DNA of 64,000 nucleotides from Stereocaulon alpinum (Eukaryota; Ascomycota; Lecanoromycetes; Lecanorales; Stereocaulaceae), in NCBI GenBank assembly GCA_018257865.1, contig JAEUBA010000039.1:1-64000 (forward strand), in the 5' to 3' direction. The translations under genes were made by a program, and so were the position numbers. Each line of letters starts with the position of its first letter. The first letter of the stretch is position 1. This document shows positions 61,855-64,000 of the stretch, piece by piece. Below the pieces are notes generated by a model. The model made no database searches. It worked only from the letters and a program-made list of their open reading frames with translations, and was not told the DNA's origin.

Positions 61855-63082
61855 TCATCCTTTTCGTCGTTTGCACAAAGCGGCTACAACGCTGATATCG
61901 TCCAATTTGCCTATCTCCTGATTAGCCATGCCGAATGCGACCACATTCTGTGACTGCTCACCTCCTTCCATAGCGAGACCCTCCTCAATCGCTCTCTCCA
62001 TGAACGGACTCTCAGCATAAGGATCTTCAGCAATGACTCTTGCAGCTTTGACAAGCTCCTCGGCTACAAATAGCATGCCGCCTCCGGCACCGCCTGTCCG
62101 ATCTCCAGAGGTCTCGCCCCCTTCACCAGATTCCCATTTCCGGATACTTTCCAGTACATTTTCAAGCACCTCGTGTTCCCAAAGATTGTCCACAACACCA
62201 TCTGACATAGCAAGGACAACATCATTCTCTTCAATGTCCACCTTGTCCATCACCGCATTCTCGTTTGGCGTATCCGGACTATTGGTGCCCAATTGGCGCG
62301 GGCAGTCAAACCAGTGCCATTGCTCGGTTGTTTTATAGATGATCTCCCCTTGTTTGGGTCGCATGACGAGACATTGAGAGTCGCCTAGATTCGTCACGTA
62401 GAGCAAGGGGCCTCCAGGCTCTTTGTTGTTGTAGTGAAGTAGCGCAGCGCAAGCCGTGGTGGTACCGTTCCATTCGTTGGGAGAAGAAGTTGCTTTGATG
62501 GTTTGTTCGTATGCTTCTTGGAGATATCGGACCGGGTTGGGCTCGGAGGATTCAGCAGCTATTGAAGTGACAGATGCGTCCCGCTCGGCTTCTAAAGCCC
62601 AAAAATGTAGTATCAGACGTGACCAAAGTCTGCGTACGTCAGCTTCCTTGCTTTAGAGCATCTCTGACCCCTAGGAAAACATACGCTGCATGGCCTTTCG
62701 GTCGAGTAGCCCAAGCCCCAACTCCATCATTCGCCCCAATGAAGTTCTCTCCTACAAGAACAGCGTCGTCCCCATTAGTAATACCTCTGATCATCTCGCC
62801 ATTGACCCATTGTCGGCGATCCCTACTTCGATGGTGTGTGCTCAACGGGTCCGAAAATGACCCAGACGGTGGGGAGAGAAATGGAGGAGGGAATGGGCGC
62901 GAAGGTCTTTTGGCGAATAGAGCATATCCAGTCTCGAAAAAGAATGGTGACTTTGCCTTCTGATGAAGAGCTTCTTCAGGTAGCGGCGTCGTTGTGCCTG
63001 CCGTAGTCTCTGTGCGCGAGGCTAGCCATCGGCGTGGCTGCGTTCGAGACAGGAAAACACGGCTCGCGGAGGCAGTTCTCAT
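61855..63082 (-). CDS. PTC7-like mitochondrial PP2C phosphatase
   Basis: Two exons (63082-62685 and 62629-61855) give about 390 residues. PTC7-type PP2C phosphatases work in mitochondria and activate coenzyme Q synthesis by dephosphorylating COQ7 in yeast. An arginine/serine-rich presequence (MRTASASRVFLSRTQPRRW) fits import. Metal-binding PP2C motifs are GDDAVLVGENFIGANDGVGAW (second Asp of the DG pair included), GHAALWSRLILHFWALE across the intron, VTNLGDSQCLV, LAMSDGVVDNLW and KLDDISVVAALC at the end. A glycine-rich insert (GGETSGDRTGGAGGGM) lies between the last two. All expected aspartates are present. Confidence 0.93.
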
Positions 63083-63404
63083 TACAGCTGCCAGGCGATT
63101 GCATCAAGATGGGGGCTTCGGAGTCCAGAGACCGGTGTCGCTATGCACATGGTCGTCGGTCTATAAGATGTTATGGATATAAGAAGTCCACTTTATATAG
63201 ATAGGAAAGTGAAAAGGTTTGTAGTGCTCAGGTCCAAGTATCTTCCCCGCAGATGTGACGGCAGCCTCAATTTGAGTTCTGTAAAGGCCTAGAACGGTTA
63301 CTGCAGTGCTAGCCCTGCCAAGCCGACAACTAGTGACAATTTAGCCTCTATTATAGGTAACTCCGTGTAGAGCTCTACTCTACCTAGACTTCTCCAGCTC
63401 AAAC
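63083..63404. promoter_or_regulatory. Divergent upstream region of PTC7-like gene and EMC6
   Basis: A 322-bp space between two start codons. No specific promoter element is recognised. Confidence 0.35.
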
Positions 63405-63790
63405 ATGCCCACCGAGCGGGAGCTAGCGATATCTCCAATCGTTCAAGAGTCCGTTCAGCATAATACAAGAGTAAGGTATTCCCCTCGACTCAAAAGGACA
63501 ACTCAAGCTAATGCCTTCTTTCACAGGTCGTCTCAAATATCCGCTCTCTAACAGCCTCGCTCTTCGGCGTTGCCTCAGGCATTCTTGGTCTGGAATCCTA
63601 CGCCGGCTTCGCCTTCTACCTTATCGGCACCTTCTTCGTATCGGTACTGATCTGGGCATTCCTGGCGAAGGGGAAGCAGGGCGAATACTTCCAAGGGCCA
63701 TTGAGCGAACTCTGGGCGGGAGACGTACTAGGAGGCGGTATGAGCTTTGTGTTGACTTGGACGCTGTTTTACGGGCTTGTGAGGGCGTAG
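63405..63790 (+). CDS. EMC6: ER membrane complex subunit 6
   Basis: Two exons (63405-63470 and 63527-63790, joined in phase 0) give 109 residues, the usual length. EMC6 is a small multi-pass part of the ER membrane protein complex that inserts tail-anchored and multi-pass proteins. After a short cytoplasmic N-terminus (ELAISPIVQESVQHN) come SNIRSLTASLFGVASGILGL, the helix FAFYLIGTFFVSVLIWAFL, the loop GKQGEYFQGPLSELWAGDVLGG and the last helix FVLTWTLFYGLV. These are all family hallmarks. Confidence 0.95.
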
Positions 63791-64000
63791 AGACATGAGG
63801 AGGTTGTTGTAGTACTAGGGAACACGAGGCAGTGTTCACCAACCAGCTTGGGTTCTGGGCGGAGCAGCAAGATAACTGGGTCGACACAATGAGTGGTGAT
63901 TAGGGTGCGGTACTTATCGCTTACTGCATCATTGATGGCGAAAGAGGTGGAGAGCAGAGTATCATGACACCCTGGAACAGCGATGCTAAAGCATTCACTG
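63791..64000. other. 3' flank of EMC6 to window end
   Basis: About 210 bp of 3' sequence with nothing else recognised before the window ends. Confidence 0.4.

Overview
The window is from a filamentous ascomycete (Pezizomycotina). Genes carry short GT-AG introns of about 50-60 nt, the genes are fungal (Rax2, HET, CFEM, KP4-like, LCL3), and the first 14.7 kb shows repeat-induced point mutation (RIP). A dothideomycete-like fungus is my guess; the sequence does not prove it. Exon limits were placed by eye from splice signals, conserved protein motifs and reading-frame arithmetic; no alignment was run.

Layout. (1) 1-14,740 is a TpA-rich block with almost no CpA/TpG and no intact gene. It holds wrecked transposons: a Helitron-type Pif1 helicase (+), a Ty3/Gypsy gag-pol (-), a second Gypsy integrase with chromodomain (+) and a LINE (-). 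A 355-bp solo LTR with a perfect 5-bp target duplication sits inside the LINE and is not RIP-mutated. (2) 14,745-15,046 is a 302-bp element with ~62-bp terminal inverted repeats, followed by an SRPK-like kinase pseudogene on the border with normal-composition DNA. (3) 18.2-24.4 kb has a seven-transmembrane receptor-like gene, a KP4-like gene with one in-frame stop, and gene-poor DNA. (4) 24.4-44.9 kb is a conserved housekeeping block: Rax2, OGG1, U2AF large subunit, SF3B1, a secreted GH32 enzyme, ERV46, LCL3 and ARPC2. (5) 45.4-60.4 kb is accessory: HET protein with a very long intron, BTB protein, a small fungal family with a tandem pseudogene copy, a broken GNAT, a CYP51-like P450, a CFEM GPI-protein and an unknown protein with a 21-nt minisatellite. 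(6) 60.5-63.8 kb has an intact GNAT, a PTC7-like phosphatase and EMC6.

Functional links: the two branch-site recognition factors U2AF65 and SF3B1 are neighbours in the same orientation, and their proteins carry the matching interaction motifs (UHM and RWD-type ULMs). OGG1/U2AF, ERV46/LCL3 and ARPC2/HET are divergent pairs with 360-480 bp between start codons. The accessory part shows repeated gene decay: kinase, KP4-like gene, duplicated family member, GNAT, and splice-site loss in the CYP51 paralogue.
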